64,000 nt of DNA, from assembly GCA_947499005.1 (NCBI GenBank), contig CANMML010000001.1, forward strand, positions 62,001 to 126,000. Reading direction: 5' to 3'. Positions 17,077 to 26,550 of this stretch are shown here, one piece after another. The position numbers and the translations under genes are program-made. This stretch comes from an uncultured Aquimarina sp. Lineage in GTDB: Bacteria > Bacteroidota > Bacteroidia > Flavobacteriales > Flavobacteriaceae. Under the pieces are notes generated by a model. That model had not been told where the DNA came from. It saw only the letters and a program-made list of their open reading frames with translations, and ran no database searches. Position 1 is the first letter of the stretch; every line of letters begins with the position of its first letter.

Positions 17077-18906
17077 ATGAAACTTACTAAAGTATGTATT
17101 TCATTAGCATTTTTAGCAGCCTTTACCGCTTGTCAAAATAATGCTTCTGAAGATGATTTATTACGACTTGAAAAAGAAATTAACGATGCTACCTCAAATC
17201 AAAGTAGTTCAAATTCTGAGATTGAAGCATTAAAAGCTCAAATTGCAGCTCTTGTAACTAGTGGCAATGCTTCTCAAGTGGAAATTGATGCTGCAGAAAA
17301 AGCCTTAGAAGACTTAGTAGCTCAGTCTCAAGCAGACAAAAATGCTTCTGATGATGCTATTGCAGAAGCAAATGATGCTTTGGCTACTGCAGAACAAACT
17401 ATTGAAGAGTTAGCTGCTCAAAATGGAGCTTCTCAAGCAGAGATTGAAGCTTTAATGGCTCAGATCGATGCCTTAATTGCTGCTAACGATCCTACTCTAC
17501 AAATGTTTGCTAATAAATCTGGATTAGCTCCTTTAGTAGCAATGCAAACTCAATTTAGCTTTGTAGATGTATTCTCATTAATCAGTACTACAGATATTAT
17601 TGGGGATAGCAATTTTCAATTGGCGGGTGCCGCTGATGGTGCTGGATTCCTTAGAGACGGTGACGGATATATCTTAACTGTTAACTGTGAGGATGATTAT
17701 GCTGTGGCTCGTATCAGATTAGATGAAAATTTAAACCCAGTAGAAGGAGATTATTTATTGAATTCTGGTGTTGAAGATTTTGCACGTCAGTGTTCTGGTA
17801 CCATGTGGGAGAAAGATATTCATGGAGGGGACAGGGATATTTTCCTATCTGCATCAGAGTCTTTTCACTATGATGTAAAAGGAATAGACCCGCGAGTTGA
17901 AACTCCAACTCCGACAGCTGATTTTGGATTAGATGCGTTAGGTGAGTTTTCTTGGGAAAATGCTACTCCACTTCCTCAAGGAGCTTATGCTGGTGCTACA
18001 GTAATTGTTGGTGGAGATGATGATTCTTCAAATTCAGAAGGGCAAATTACTTTGTATTATTCTACTAATGGTGATGCAGATTTAGAAAACGGTAAAATTT
18101 ATGTGTTAAAATTGAACCAAGTTTCTGATGGTGCAGGTGGTGTTGTAGCTACGGATGCAATGACTCAGTATGACGAATCTAACTTGGATTTTGGTGTTGC
18201 TTACGATTTTGAATTTGTAGAAATCGAAAATGGGGCTGCTTTAACGAAAGATGAAATGGAAGATGCTTCTAATATGGTATTGGCATCTCAGTTCATGAGA
18301 GTTGAAGATGTAGATTACCAAAAAGGATCTGATGAAAATGGAAGAAACGTATTTGTAGCAGTTACTGGTCGTGGACCAGGACGTGGTACTTATAATGACT
18401 GGGGTACAGCTTACAAGTTAGAGCTAGATGCGGCTAACCCTTTATCAGGGAAGATTACTCAAATCATTTCTGGTAACACCGAATCTAATAATATGGATGG
18501 TAATTTGTCGCAATTGCAATCTCCAGATAACATCACTGTTACAGAGAATTTTGTGTACTTACAAGAAGATCCTAACTCTTTCGATAGAGGACACGCTGCT
18601 TACATTTATCAAACGGATTTAGATGGGGATAATGCTAAGGTTGTTTTAGAATTAATCGTTCGTCAAGATTTAGATCCACAAGGGTCAACTGGGCTAAGCG
18701 GAGAATTTGGAGCATTAGTTGATATTTCTGACAAAGTAGGTGTGCCAGATACTTTCATGTTGTGTATTCAACCACATTATTGGGAAAGCCCAGATTTCCA
18801 AAATTTAGATGGTCATGATATTTCTGTAAATCCTGAGTGTACTGGGTTCTGTCGTGAAGACGATCAAGGATCTCAGATAGTTATCCTTAAAGGATTACCT
18901 AGATAG
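17077..18906 (+). CDS. Secreted lipoprotein: coiled-coil stalk plus PhoX/DUF839-like beta-propeller
   Basis: A 609-residue lipoprotein with the lipobox FTAC (Cys19). Residues 25-145 are Ala/Glu/Gln-rich heptad-like repeats (EIEALKAQIAALV, ASQVEIDAAEKALEDL, ASQAEIEALMAQIDALI) that should form a coiled-coil stalk. The remaining 460 residues resemble the PhoX/DUF839 propeller: MRVEDVDYQKG followed by NVFVAVTGRG, WGTAYKLELDAANP, LQSPDNITVTENFVYLQEDP and a final GSQIVILKG, the places where PhoX-type proteins have their ED, SPDN and ED motifs. Whether metal-binding and phosphatase residues are all present I cannot confirm. A hairpin and then a di-heme peroxidase gene follow on the same strand. Confidence 0.65.
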   Translation: MKLTKVCISLAFLAAFTACQNNASEDDLLRLEKEINDATSNQSSSNSEIEALKAQIAALVTSGNASQVEIDAAEKALEDLVAQSQADKNASDDAIAEANDALATAEQTIEELAAQNGASQAEIEALMAQIDALIAANDPTLQMFANKSGLAPLVAMQTQFSFVDVFSLISTTDIIGDSNFQLAGAADGAGFLRDGDGYILTVNCEDDYAVARIRLDENLNPVEGDYLLNSGVEDFARQCSGTMWEKDIHGGDRDIFLSASESFHYDVKGIDPRVETPTPTADFGLDALGEFSWENATPLPQGAYAGATVIVGGDDDSSNSEGQITLYYSTNGDADLENGKIYVLKLNQVSDGAGGVVATDAMTQYDESNLDFGVAYDFEFVEIENGAALTKDEMEDASNMVLASQFMRVEDVDYQKGSDENGRNVFVAVTGRGPGRGTYNDWGTAYKLELDAANPLSGKITQIISGNTESNNMDGNLSQLQSPDNITVTENFVYLQEDPNSFDRGHAAYIYQTDLDGDNAKVVLELIVRQDLDPQGSTGLSGEFGALVDISDKVGVPDTFMLCIQPHYWESPDFQNLDGHDISVNPECTGFCREDDQGSQIVILKGLPR

Positions 18907-18946
18907 ATTTGACTTTGATTCAATCTATTGATCGATAAAATAATGT

Positions 18947-18972
18947 AACCTCCGCACCAGAGTGCGGAGGTT
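18947..18972 (+). terminator. Strong hairpin between the lipoprotein and peroxidase genes
   Basis: AACCTCCGCAC (18947-18957) pairs perfectly with GTGCGGAGGTT (18962-18972) over a four-base loop. Only a short T-run (TTTCTT) follows. It ends 20 bp before the peroxidase ATG, so it may act as a partial terminator or as a 3' stabiliser for the upstream message. Confidence 0.7.
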
Positions 18973-18992
18973 TCTTGCTAAAAAAGAAGGTT

Positions 18993-20834
18993 ATGTTTAA
19001 GAATTGTTTTAAAATCATTTTTGTTGCTATTATCCTAACAGGATGTAAAAAAGCATCTGAAAAAATAGAACAAGTACCCAAATCAAGTCAAGAATCTTCG
19101 AATATTGATTGGGGTAAAGGTCAAAAGTATTATTCAAGCCAAATAATTGAAGCTATAAAATGGTTAGACACGCTTCAAAAAGTAGGTTTTCTTCAAGAAG
19201 AAACAAAACCTACTTTTTTTAGAGTTAGATCATTTTTTAAGAAAGCAGAACCTTTTGCAGGATACTTAAACCCCGAAACAACTCATAAGACCAATGGACC
19301 GGCTTTACCTATTTATAAAGAAGATAGTGGTAAGGTTGTACAGCCAGTTGGATTTCAGAAATTAGAAGAAACTATTTACGATGACTCGGTAAATCAAGAT
19401 GATTTCTACAGAGAAATTAGGGTTTTAAAAGGATTACTGAATAATTTAAAGAACATGATTGGTCAGCGACCTTTGACTGAAAAACGATTTTTCATTGCAA
19501 CTCATCAACAGCTAATGAGGATAAATAGTTTGTCTGTGGTTGGTTTTGATACTCCTGTTAGTGGAGAAAGTATAAAAGAAATTTCATTGTCATTGAAAAG
19601 CCTTTTTGAGATGTATGAATTGACCATACAAAATCTTATTGTAGAAAAAGATAAGGAAGTAGACGTGTCTTTAAAGAGTGCTATTGATAAAGCGGTTCAT
19701 TTTGTTGATGGGAATACTGATTTTGAAACCTTTGATAGATACACTTTTATCAGGGATTATTTTAACCCAGTAGTTCGTGTTTGGGTGAAAGTTAGAAAAG
19801 TTTCTGGGCTATGGGATGGTAAAACAAATGCTCATATTTTTAATTTCGATGCCCCTACTTTTTTTGAAAAAGACAGTTTTAAAGCAGATTTCTTTTTAGA
19901 CTTTAATGATAAAAAACCTTCAATAGAAAAGATTGAATTAGGAGAGAAATTGTTTTTTGATAAGAATTTGTCTGGGACAGGTAATGTGTCCTGTGCCACT
20001 TGTCACTTACCAGAACAAGGATATACAGATGGGTTAAAATTATCAATAGGGAATCAAGGGAGTCGATTGAAAAGGAATAGCCCTACTTTATTGAATAGTG
20101 TGTATCAGCGTAACTTTTTTTGGGATGGTCGAGCAGGTACTATTGAAAGTCAAATTAAATCTGTTTTTAATAACAAACAAGAATTTGCTACAGAGGTACA
20201 CCGATTTTCAGATAATATTTTGGAAAAGGACACGACTTATCGTTCTATGTTTGTGAAAGCTTTCGGAAAGGTGCCAGCATCAAATAGAGAAACAATAAGA
20301 GCAATTTCTACTTATCTATCTACATTACAAAGTTTCAATTCTAAATTTGATAAAAATATCAGAGGAGAAGAAGATACATATACAGCATCCGAGAAAAATG
20401 GGTTTAACCTTTTTACAGGTAAGGCACTCTGTGCAACCTGCCATTTTATACCCTTAACCAATGGTACTGTTCCTCCGTTTTTTGCAGAAACAGAGAAAGA
20501 GGTTATTGGAGTGCCAGAAACTAAAGCAAACAAAAAGTGGGATGATGATTTAGGGTTCTACTGGGTATTTGAAGAAGATTTACACAAAGGAATGTTTAAG
20601 ACTCCATCAATTAGAAATGCTGCTTTAACAGCGCCTTATATGCACAATGGAGTATATGATTCTTTAGAAGAAGTAATGGGTTTTTATAATAAAGGAGGAG
20701 GAGCTGGTTTAGGCTTTGATATCCCTCACCAAACGCTTCCTTTTGATAATCTCAATCTCACAGAGCAAGAAATAAAGGATTTAGTAGCTTTTATAAATAC
20801 ATTGACGGATAATCAACATGTCAAAGCTTATTAA
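18993..20834 (+). CDS. MauG-like di-haem cytochrome c peroxidase with helical N-terminal domain
   Basis: A 613-residue lipoprotein (lipobox LTGC, Cys18). The C-terminal half, from about residue 300, is a bacterial di-haem cytochrome c peroxidase/MauG domain with two CATCH haem-attachment motifs at residues 334 and 480, and family segments LGEKLFFDKNLSGTGNVSC, NSPTLLNSVYQRNFFWDGRA and FKTPSIRNAALTAPYMHNG. The N-terminal 280 residues are helical, with FFRVRSFFKKAEPFAGYLNP and QPVGFQKLEETIY near residue 120; the GFQKLEE phrase resembles the imelysin GxHxxE motif with Gln in place of His. ATG 18993 is preferred over TTG 18975, which lies against the hairpin stem. It follows the PhoX-like lipoprotein by 86 bp. 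Confidence 0.85.
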   Translation: MFKNCFKIIFVAIILTGCKKASEKIEQVPKSSQESSNIDWGKGQKYYSSQIIEAIKWLDTLQKVGFLQEETKPTFFRVRSFFKKAEPFAGYLNPETTHKTNGPALPIYKEDSGKVVQPVGFQKLEETIYDDSVNQDDFYREIRVLKGLLNNLKNMIGQRPLTEKRFFIATHQQLMRINSLSVVGFDTPVSGESIKEISLSLKSLFEMYELTIQNLIVEKDKEVDVSLKSAIDKAVHFVDGNTDFETFDRYTFIRDYFNPVVRVWVKVRKVSGLWDGKTNAHIFNFDAPTFFEKDSFKADFFLDFNDKKPSIEKIELGEKLFFDKNLSGTGNVSCATCHLPEQGYTDGLKLSIGNQGSRLKRNSPTLLNSVYQRNFFWDGRAGTIESQIKSVFNNKQEFATEVHRFSDNILEKDTTYRSMFVKAFGKVPASNRETIRAISTYLSTLQSFNSKFDKNIRGEEDTYTASEKNGFNLFTGKALCATCHFIPLTNGTVPPFFAETEKEVIGVPETKANKKWDDDLGFYWVFEEDLHKGMFKTPSIRNAALTAPYMHNGVYDSLEEVMGFYNKGGGAGLGFDIPHQTLPFDNLNLTEQEIKDLVAFINTLTDNQHVKAY

Positions 20835-20854
20835 ATATAGATATTAAACTATGG

Positions 20855-21661
20855 TTACCATATTGGTTGTTGGTAGCTATAGTTTAGTGTTACTTCTATA
20901 GCATTTCCATCTATAATTTTACCATTGGATACTCCTTCCTTGCTAAAGTCTGGGGTATTATATCCCATTTTAATACAGATCTTATGGTAATATGCTTCTT
21001 TAGTAGGATGATCAGGGTATGAAGCATTCAACGTAGTGCCCCATACTTCTTGTTCAATGATTTGTTCAATGATTCCTATACAATCATTTCGATGAATCAA
21101 ATTTACTGGTGCTTCGGCATTATGTATATTACTTCTTCTAGACATCATCCTTGCAGGGTGACGGTCATCGGCAACTAAGCCTGAAAACCTTAAGATCGTA
21201 GTGTCAAATGAAGGATTAGATGTCAAGAGTTTCTCGACCGTTTTTATTTGTATTCCAGCGTTGGTTTCTGCATTTGGTTTCGTGTCATTCGTAATAGTTG
21301 GAAAGGGAAAACCATCTTTAAAGACAGATGTAGAACTAATATACAACACCTTTTGAATAGCGGACTTTTCAATATGTGGAAGTAAGCTTTTGATTTTATT
21401 TACATAATTGCTTTCAGGGTTTCTTCTTAGTCCAGGAGGAGTATTTAAGACAAGAATATCGCAGTTGGCTAAGCAAGCTTCTATATCACCTTCGACATTA
21501 TTTTCATTTAGTATAACCTTATAAGTACTAATGCTGGTATTCGAAAGTAGTTCGATTTTTTCTTCACTAGTTGTGCTTCCTGAAATAAGATGCCCTTTCT
21601 TGACAAATTGTTTTGCTAGTGGAAGTCCTAGCCAGCCTAAACCAATAATGGCAATATTCAT
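20855..21661 (-). CDS. NAD(P)-binding SDR-family protein (YeeZ-like)
   Basis: A 268-residue Rossmann-fold protein of the extended SDR group. The N-terminus MNIAIIGLGWLGLPLAKQF carries the dinucleotide-binding GxGxxG pattern. LYISSTSVFKDGFPFP supplies the serine and following strand of this family, but the usual YxxxK catalytic pair is not obvious, as in YeeZ/YbjT-like members. Cytoplasmic; substrate unknown. ATG 21661 is chosen because the glycine-rich loop should lie at the extreme N-terminus. CAAAAATA at 21681-21688 (TATTTTTG on the minus strand) is a likely -7 element. Convergent with the peroxidase gene, 20 bp apart. Confidence 0.8.
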   Translation of the reverse strand: MNIAIIGLGWLGLPLAKQFVKKGHLISGSTTSEEKIELLSNTSISTYKVILNENNVEGDIEACLANCDILVLNTPPGLRRNPESNYVNKIKSLLPHIEKSAIQKVLYISSTSVFKDGFPFPTITNDTKPNAETNAGIQIKTVEKLLTSNPSFDTTILRFSGLVADDRHPARMMSRRSNIHNAEAPVNLIHRNDCIGIIEQIIEQEVWGTTLNASYPDHPTKEAYYHKICIKMGYNTPDFSKEGVSNGKIIDGNAIEVTLNYSYQQPIW

Positions 21662-21852
21662 CGTTATGTAATTTTTCAATCAAAAATACGACTTACTATA
21701 AACATTAATTATACTTTTTGGGGTTTTTGTCCTTGAAAATACTTAGGTAAATAATGTTAAAATAGTATGCTATCTAAGTATTTTGGTGTTAAAAATTTTA
21801 AAATCAAATAATTAAATGGTAATTTAAATGTCTAACTTAAATATAATGAGGT

Positions 21853-22320
21853 ATGGGATTTTCAAGTTTTACGGGGCAACGCATTAAACCCGAGAAAAAA
21901 AGTATAGAAGCGGCGATCACAGTATCGGATTATATGGCTAAGAATTTAATTACTTTCAAACCAGAACAAAGTCTAGCTGAAGTTATGGAAATATTAGCTA
22001 GAAATCAGATAACAGGTGGTCCAGTAGTAGATGAACGAGGAAAATTAGTAGGGCTGATTTCTGAAAGTGATTGTATGGAACAATTAAGTAATAGTCGATA
22101 CTATAATCTTCCAATGGGAAGTGAAAAAGTAGAGAAATATATGAGTTCTGTTGTGGAAACGATTGATGCACATGTCGATATTTTCGATGCGGCGACTAAG
22201 TTTCATAAAAGTTCGCATAGAAGATTTCCAGTAATGGAAAGTGGAAAGTTGGTGGGTCAAATCAGTCAACATGACGTGATTTTAGCAGCTTTGCATTTAA
22301 AATCACAAAGCTGGAAATAG
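21853..22320 (+). CDS. CBS-domain pair protein
   Basis: A 155-residue cytoplasmic protein made of two CBS repeats: residues about 26-85 (VSDYMAKNLITFKPEQSLAE, then LVGLISESDCM) and 95-152 (VEKYMSSVVETIDAHVD, then LVGQISQHDVI). CBS pairs bind adenine nucleotides and regulate partner proteins; no partner domain is fused here. Single gene, ended by the hairpin at 22340-22385, facing secDF. Confidence 0.9.
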   Translation: MGFSSFTGQRIKPEKKSIEAAITVSDYMAKNLITFKPEQSLAEVMEILARNQITGGPVVDERGKLVGLISESDCMEQLSNSRYYNLPMGSEKVEKYMSSVVETIDAHVDIFDAATKFHKSSHRRFPVMESGKLVGQISQHDVILAALHLKSQSWK

Positions 22321-22339
22321 TAAACTTTCTATATTTAAG

Positions 22340-22385
22340 AAAAGAGTCTGTCTCAAGTTAATTTGAGGCAGACTCTTTTTTTTGG
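22340..22385. terminator. Bidirectional terminator between CBS protein and secDF
   Basis: AAAGAGTCTGTCTCAA pairs with TTTGAGGCAGACTCTTT around a short loop and is flanked by A-run and T-run, so it can end transcripts from both convergent genes. Confidence 0.85.
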
Positions 22386-22408
22386 AAATTTTTTAATAAA
22401 GAATAGAA

Positions 22409-25375
22409 TTAAGCAGTAACAGCTTCATCCTCTTCTTCTTTTTTAGGCTCTTTTAAACCAACTTTTCGAACGGTGTCGTACATGATTGGTGTCGCAATGA
22501 ATAACGATGAATAAGTACCTACAATTACACCAATAATTAATGAGAACATAAATCCTCTTAATGGTAATGCAAAAATAAAGATGGCAACTAATACTAATAA
22601 AGTAGTTAAAGAGGTATTTAACGTACGAGATAAAGTACTACTTAATGCAGCATCTACAACACGAGCTAATTTCCAGTCTTGATGATCATCTAAGAATTCA
22701 CGAATTCTATCGAATACTACCACCGTATCATTTAAAGAGTAACCGATTACCGTTAGAATTGCGGCAATAAATGCTTGGTCAATTTCTAAGCTAAATGGCA
22801 TTACTTTATGTAATAGTGAGAATAATCCCAATACGATTAATACATCATGGAATACAGCGGCAACAGCACCTAAAGAGAATTGCCATCTGCGGAAACGAAT
22901 TAAGATGTAAAGGAAAACCACAATTAATGAACCTAATACAGCCCAAAGAGCATCTTTTTTGATGTCATCGGCTATAGTTGGTCCTACTTTAATAGAAGAC
23001 ATAACCCCTTCTACTTTGTCTGAGCTTTCAGAAATAAAATCGTCATAAGATAGTCCTTCTGATAGATGTGGTTTTAATCCGTTATATAATAACTTACGAA
23101 CTTCATTGTCAATTTCGGTAGAAGTTTCATTAATCTTATATTTTGTTGTAATCTTTAGCTGATTACTAGTCCCTGAAATTTTCGCTTCTACACTTTCAAA
23201 AACATCAGTTAATTCTTTATCAACTTGAGTCGCATTGATGTCTTTATTAAAACGAACAGTATACGATCTTCCTCCTACAAAGTCAACACCTTGGTCTAGT
23301 TTGTTTGTAAATAAAGAAATAATACCTATTGTTACTAAAGTACCAGATATGATATAAGCGATCTTGCGTTTTCTTAAGAATTCAATATTTATGTTTCTGA
23401 ACCAGTTCTTTGTTATTCCTGTAGAGAAAGTTAATTCTTTTCCATTTTTACCATAACCATCAATAAATAATCTAGTAATAAATATAGCCGAGATTAAAGA
23501 AGTTCCAATACCTACCAATAGAGTGTAAGCAAAACCTTTGATCGGTCCAGATCCAACTAAAAATAAGATAAGACCAGTTAAACCTGTTGTGATGTTTGCA
23601 TCTAAAATAGAGGATAGTGCATTTTTAAAACCATCAGCGATAGCACTAGTTTGAGATTTGCCTTTGTCGAGTTCTTCTCGAATACGTTCGAAGATAAGTA
23701 CATTGGCATCTACGGACATACCAATAGTCAATACAATACCTGCGATACCTGGTAACGTTAACACAGCTTGCTTTCCTGCTAACCATCCGAAAATAAATAA
23801 GATGTTTACAATTACAGCTATATCAGCAAAAATCCCCGCTTTTCCATAATAGAAAATCATCCAAGCTAAAATTAAAACAAGACCAATGATAAATGACATC
23901 ATACCACTTTGTATTGCTTCTTTCCCTAAAGAAGGTCCAACAATTGAACTTTGTATAATATCTGCTTTGGCAGGTAATTTACCAGCAAGTAATATATTAG
24001 CAAGATCTTTCGCTTCTAGAATATCGAAGTTACCGGTGATTTCACTACGGCCACCCGAAATAGCACCGCTACTTACACCAGGTGCAGAGTATACTACATT
24101 ATCTAGAACAATAGCAATTTGACTTTGGTTTTTAGAAGCACGGCCAGTCATTTCTTCCCAAGCTTTAGCTCCTTTACCGTTCATCTGCATGCTTACAGCA
24201 ACTTTTCCTAGTTGAGTATAAGTTTGCTGAGCGTCTGTAATTACGTTTCCAGATAATTCTGGTTTATTTTGACGATTTGCTTTGATGGCATATAAGTCAA
24301 AAGATTCGGCAGCATCATCTGTTTTTCCCCAAGCAAAGCGCATATAGCGTTGCTCTCCTTGTAGAAGGTTTCTAACTTTAGAGCTGTTTAGATACCCCAT
24401 AAATTGAGCTGTATCCTTTTTTGCAACCGTAGCAACAACAGGTTGTCCAGGGTAAGCTTGGCCTTGTAATAAGTCGAAAATAGGATTAACTATTTCTTCT
24501 TCTTTTTCAGCATCTTCTAATAAAGCATTAATTGCTTTGTCATCATCTTCTGTAGTAGACTCTCCTTCTTTAGGAAGATCAGCTTGAAGTAATCCATTTG
24601 CTTGAGCTAGTAAAGGAAAAACTTCTTCAGATTTGTACACATCCCAGAATTCTAATTGAGCTGTACTTGTAACTAAATCCTCAACACGCTTGATGTCTTT
24701 AGCACCAGGAAGTTCAATCAAGATTCTTCCAGATTCTCCTAAACGTTGAATGTTAGGTTGAGTTACCCCAAACTTATCAATACGCTCACGTAGTACTTCA
24801 AACGCAGAAATAATGGATTCATTAATTTTTCTTTTGATGATAGGCTTAACCTCGTCATTAGACATTTCTAAATCGATATCATCGTTTAAGTCTTTAGTAG
24901 CAAAAATATCTGTGGAAGCTAACTTAGCATCAGGTAAAGCATCAAAAGCTTTAAAGAATGATTCGACATAAGGTTCTTGAGCATTTTTTTGGATTTGATC
25001 GGCGTCGATTAATGCTTTGTTGAAAGCAGGGTTTCGAGAACCGTTTGCTAATCCCTTTAAGATGTCTTTTACCGAAATTTGAAGGATTACGTTGATTCCT
25101 CCTTTAAGGTCAAGCCCTTTGTTTAATTCTTTCTTTTTGGCATCATTGTAAGTGATCCCTAATAAGATTTCTTCATTTCCTATAGAGTCTAAATAGGTCT
25201 CTTGTGCAACTTCTCTTAAAGAGGCGTAGTTTTCAGTTCCTTCGGCATATTTCGCTGTCGCATATTCCTTTGCCTTCTTCTCCTTTGCATTGGTAATAAA
25301 TGTATACGACAATTGGTAAATACATACCAAGCCAAATAAAATGGCGAATGCGCGTATCAGTCCTTTATTCTGCAT
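22409..25375 (-). CDS. secDF: Protein translocase SecDF, fused
   Basis: A 988-residue fusion of SecD and SecF, which uses the proton motive force to pull exported proteins through SecYEG. The SecD half has a first helix at residues 8-26, GLDLKGGINVILQIS, a large periplasmic P1 domain (to about 475) and a six-helix block with LTIGMSVDANVLIFERIREE. The SecF half has GVDFVGGRSYTVRF and VIGYSLNDTVVVFDRIRE. An acidic insert (about 260-290) lies in P1. Fusion is the normal state in Bacteroidota. The C-terminus ends in KKEEEDEAVTA. Confidence 0.97.
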   Translation of the reverse strand: MQNKGLIRAFAILFGLVCIYQLSYTFITNAKEKKAKEYATAKYAEGTENYASLREVAQETYLDSIGNEEILLGITYNDAKKKELNKGLDLKGGINVILQISVKDILKGLANGSRNPAFNKALIDADQIQKNAQEPYVESFFKAFDALPDAKLASTDIFATKDLNDDIDLEMSNDEVKPIIKRKINESIISAFEVLRERIDKFGVTQPNIQRLGESGRILIELPGAKDIKRVEDLVTSTAQLEFWDVYKSEEVFPLLAQANGLLQADLPKEGESTTEDDDKAINALLEDAEKEEEIVNPIFDLLQGQAYPGQPVVATVAKKDTAQFMGYLNSSKVRNLLQGEQRYMRFAWGKTDDAAESFDLYAIKANRQNKPELSGNVITDAQQTYTQLGKVAVSMQMNGKGAKAWEEMTGRASKNQSQIAIVLDNVVYSAPGVSSGAISGGRSEITGNFDILEAKDLANILLAGKLPAKADIIQSSIVGPSLGKEAIQSGMMSFIIGLVLILAWMIFYYGKAGIFADIAVIVNILFIFGWLAGKQAVLTLPGIAGIVLTIGMSVDANVLIFERIREELDKGKSQTSAIADGFKNALSSILDANITTGLTGLILFLVGSGPIKGFAYTLLVGIGTSLISAIFITRLFIDGYGKNGKELTFSTGITKNWFRNINIEFLRKRKIAYIISGTLVTIGIISLFTNKLDQGVDFVGGRSYTVRFNKDINATQVDKELTDVFESVEAKISGTSNQLKITTKYKINETSTEIDNEVRKLLYNGLKPHLSEGLSYDDFISESSDKVEGVMSSIKVGPTIADDIKKDALWAVLGSLIVVFLYILIRFRRWQFSLGAVAAVFHDVLIVLGLFSLLHKVMPFSLEIDQAFIAAILTVIGYSLNDTVVVFDRIREFLDDHQDWKLARVVDAALSSTLSRTLNTSLTTLLVLVAIFIFALPLRGFMFSLIIGVIVGTYSSLFIATPIMYDTVRKVGLKEPKKEEEDEAVTA

Positions 25376-25415
25376 TATGTATCAGTTATTAATTAGATGT
25401 ATTTTCAAAAACGAG

Positions 25416-25446
25416 CAAATATAACTTATCGATGGTGAACCGCAAA
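25416..25446 (-). promoter_or_regulatory. Promoter of secDF
   Basis: On the minus strand, TTTG at 25446-25443, a 19-bp spacer, and TATATTTG at 25423-25416. This matches the Bacteroidota primary-sigma consensus (TTTG-N19-TAnnTTTG) exactly; the leader would be about 35 nt. Confidence 0.8.
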
Positions 25447-25487
25447 TTATTTTTTGCTTAAGCACTTGTGTTGATGCGAAAAATTAA

Positions 25488-25892
25488 CTAATTATAGTGT
25501 TTTTTGAAGATATCGATCAAAATATTAGGAGGAATAACCTTGTTTTCATAATTCCCCATGCGCTGAAGTACTTCATCAATCGCAGGAGCAGGAAGTCCCA
25601 TATTGAGTCCGAAATTTTTCAGGGCTACAATTTCATCTATACTAGTTTGTTGATCTACATTCATCACTAATACTAAACGATGAAATTGTAAGATGCGTTC
25701 AGATTCCGGGTTTAAAATTTTACTTTCTGTGGGATTATTAACCAATTGATCAACTTCTATATCATTAATATGAATTGTAGATGCAATGGCTTTTATAAAT
25801 TGTAGTTCATCTTCTCCTAAACGATTATCCGTTTTTGCTAATTCAATAAGTTGAGAAAGTAAGGAAAGTTTTTCTTCTCTTGTGTAATTCAT
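25488..25892 (-). CDS. TerB-like helical protein
   Basis: A 134-residue all-helical cytoplasmic protein resembling the TerB/tellurite-resistance co-chaperone-like fold: LIELAKTDNRLGEDELQFIKA contains the acidic loop D-N-R-L-x-x-x-E typical of the first metal-binding pair, but the second half is divergent. No tellurite-resistance genes are near, so the name reflects fold only. Divergent from the DUF1456 gene with 46 bp between them. Confidence 0.65.
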   Translation of the reverse strand: MNYTREEKLSLLSQLIELAKTDNRLGEDELQFIKAIASTIHINDIEVDQLVNNPTESKILNPESERILQFHRLVLVMNVDQQTSIDEIVALKNFGLNMGLPAPAIDEVLQRMGNYENKVIPPNILIDIFKKHYN

Positions 25893-25926
25893 TTATGTGA
25901 AACTAATAGGTTAAAGCAAGGAACAT

Positions 25927-25934
25927 TATCTTTG
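25927..25934 (+). promoter_or_regulatory. -7 element of DUF1456 gene
   Basis: TATCTTTG matches TAnnTTTG and ends 4 bp before the ATG at 25939. A transcript starting about 5-7 bp downstream would have almost no leader. Confidence 0.5.
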
Positions 25935-25938
25935 CAAA

Positions 25939-26259
25939 ATGGGTTTGACAAATAACGACATTTTTAAGAAATTACGTGTTGCGCATAAGTTACGAGATGA
26001 GGATATTGTAAAAATATGTGCTTTAGTAGACTTTACAGTTACTAAAAGTGAATTGGGAGCAATATTTAGAAGTGAAAAACATCCTAAATATGTGGAATGT
26101 GGAGATCAGCTTTTACGTAATTTCTTAAACGGATTAGTTATTCATCTTCGAGGGCCAATGCCAGAGAAACCTAAGCCACAAAAAGAAGTTAAACCTAAGT
26201 CTTCACCTGCTAAGAAACCATCATTCAGCCGAAAACAGTTTACTAAAAAGAAGTCATAA
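25939..26259 (+). CDS. DUF1456 (YehS-like) family protein
   Basis: A 106-residue protein with one copy of the DUF1456 motif, NNDIFKKLRVAHKLRDEDI, then EVRSEKHPKY-like FRSEKHPKYVECGDQLLRNF and LNGLVIHLRGP. E. coli YehS carries two such repeats; here there is one followed by a Lys/Pro-rich tail that could bind nucleic acid. The function of the family is unknown. After it, 26260-26550 has no supported gene. Confidence 0.85.
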   Translation: MGLTNNDIFKKLRVAHKLRDEDIVKICALVDFTVTKSELGAIFRSEKHPKYVECGDQLLRNFLNGLVIHLRGPMPEKPKPQKEVKPKSSPAKKPSFSRKQFTKKKS

Positions 26260-26550
26260 AAGACATAGTGTATTTACTTGTTTTGAGAGTATATTTCAAA
26301 CAATCATTCTTCTTTTCATTTTAGAAAATTCTTCAAATAGTAAGTGGTAGTTGAATTGGTAGAGTGCCTTAAATGAAGCTTCAGTAGCGGGGTTAGAATC
26401 TTACCTAATTAAAGCCTAAACGAATAATGAAGTCTTCCATCCCGATTACAGGTATTTCGGCGAATTTGTAAGTTGAGTTTTAGTTTGGTTTTTGTATTCA
26501 ATTCTGCGTATATTTAGTTTGCAATCAATTATTTAAAAAAAAACAAAAAC

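Noticed and set aside
26346..26412. tRNA-like phrase (TTGGTAGAGTGCC, then GGGGTTAGAATC) between the DUF1456 gene and mscS
   Set aside because: D- and T-arm phrases look tRNA-like, but the T-stem, D-stem, anticodon stem and acceptor stem do not pair, so it is chance or an unrecognisable relic.
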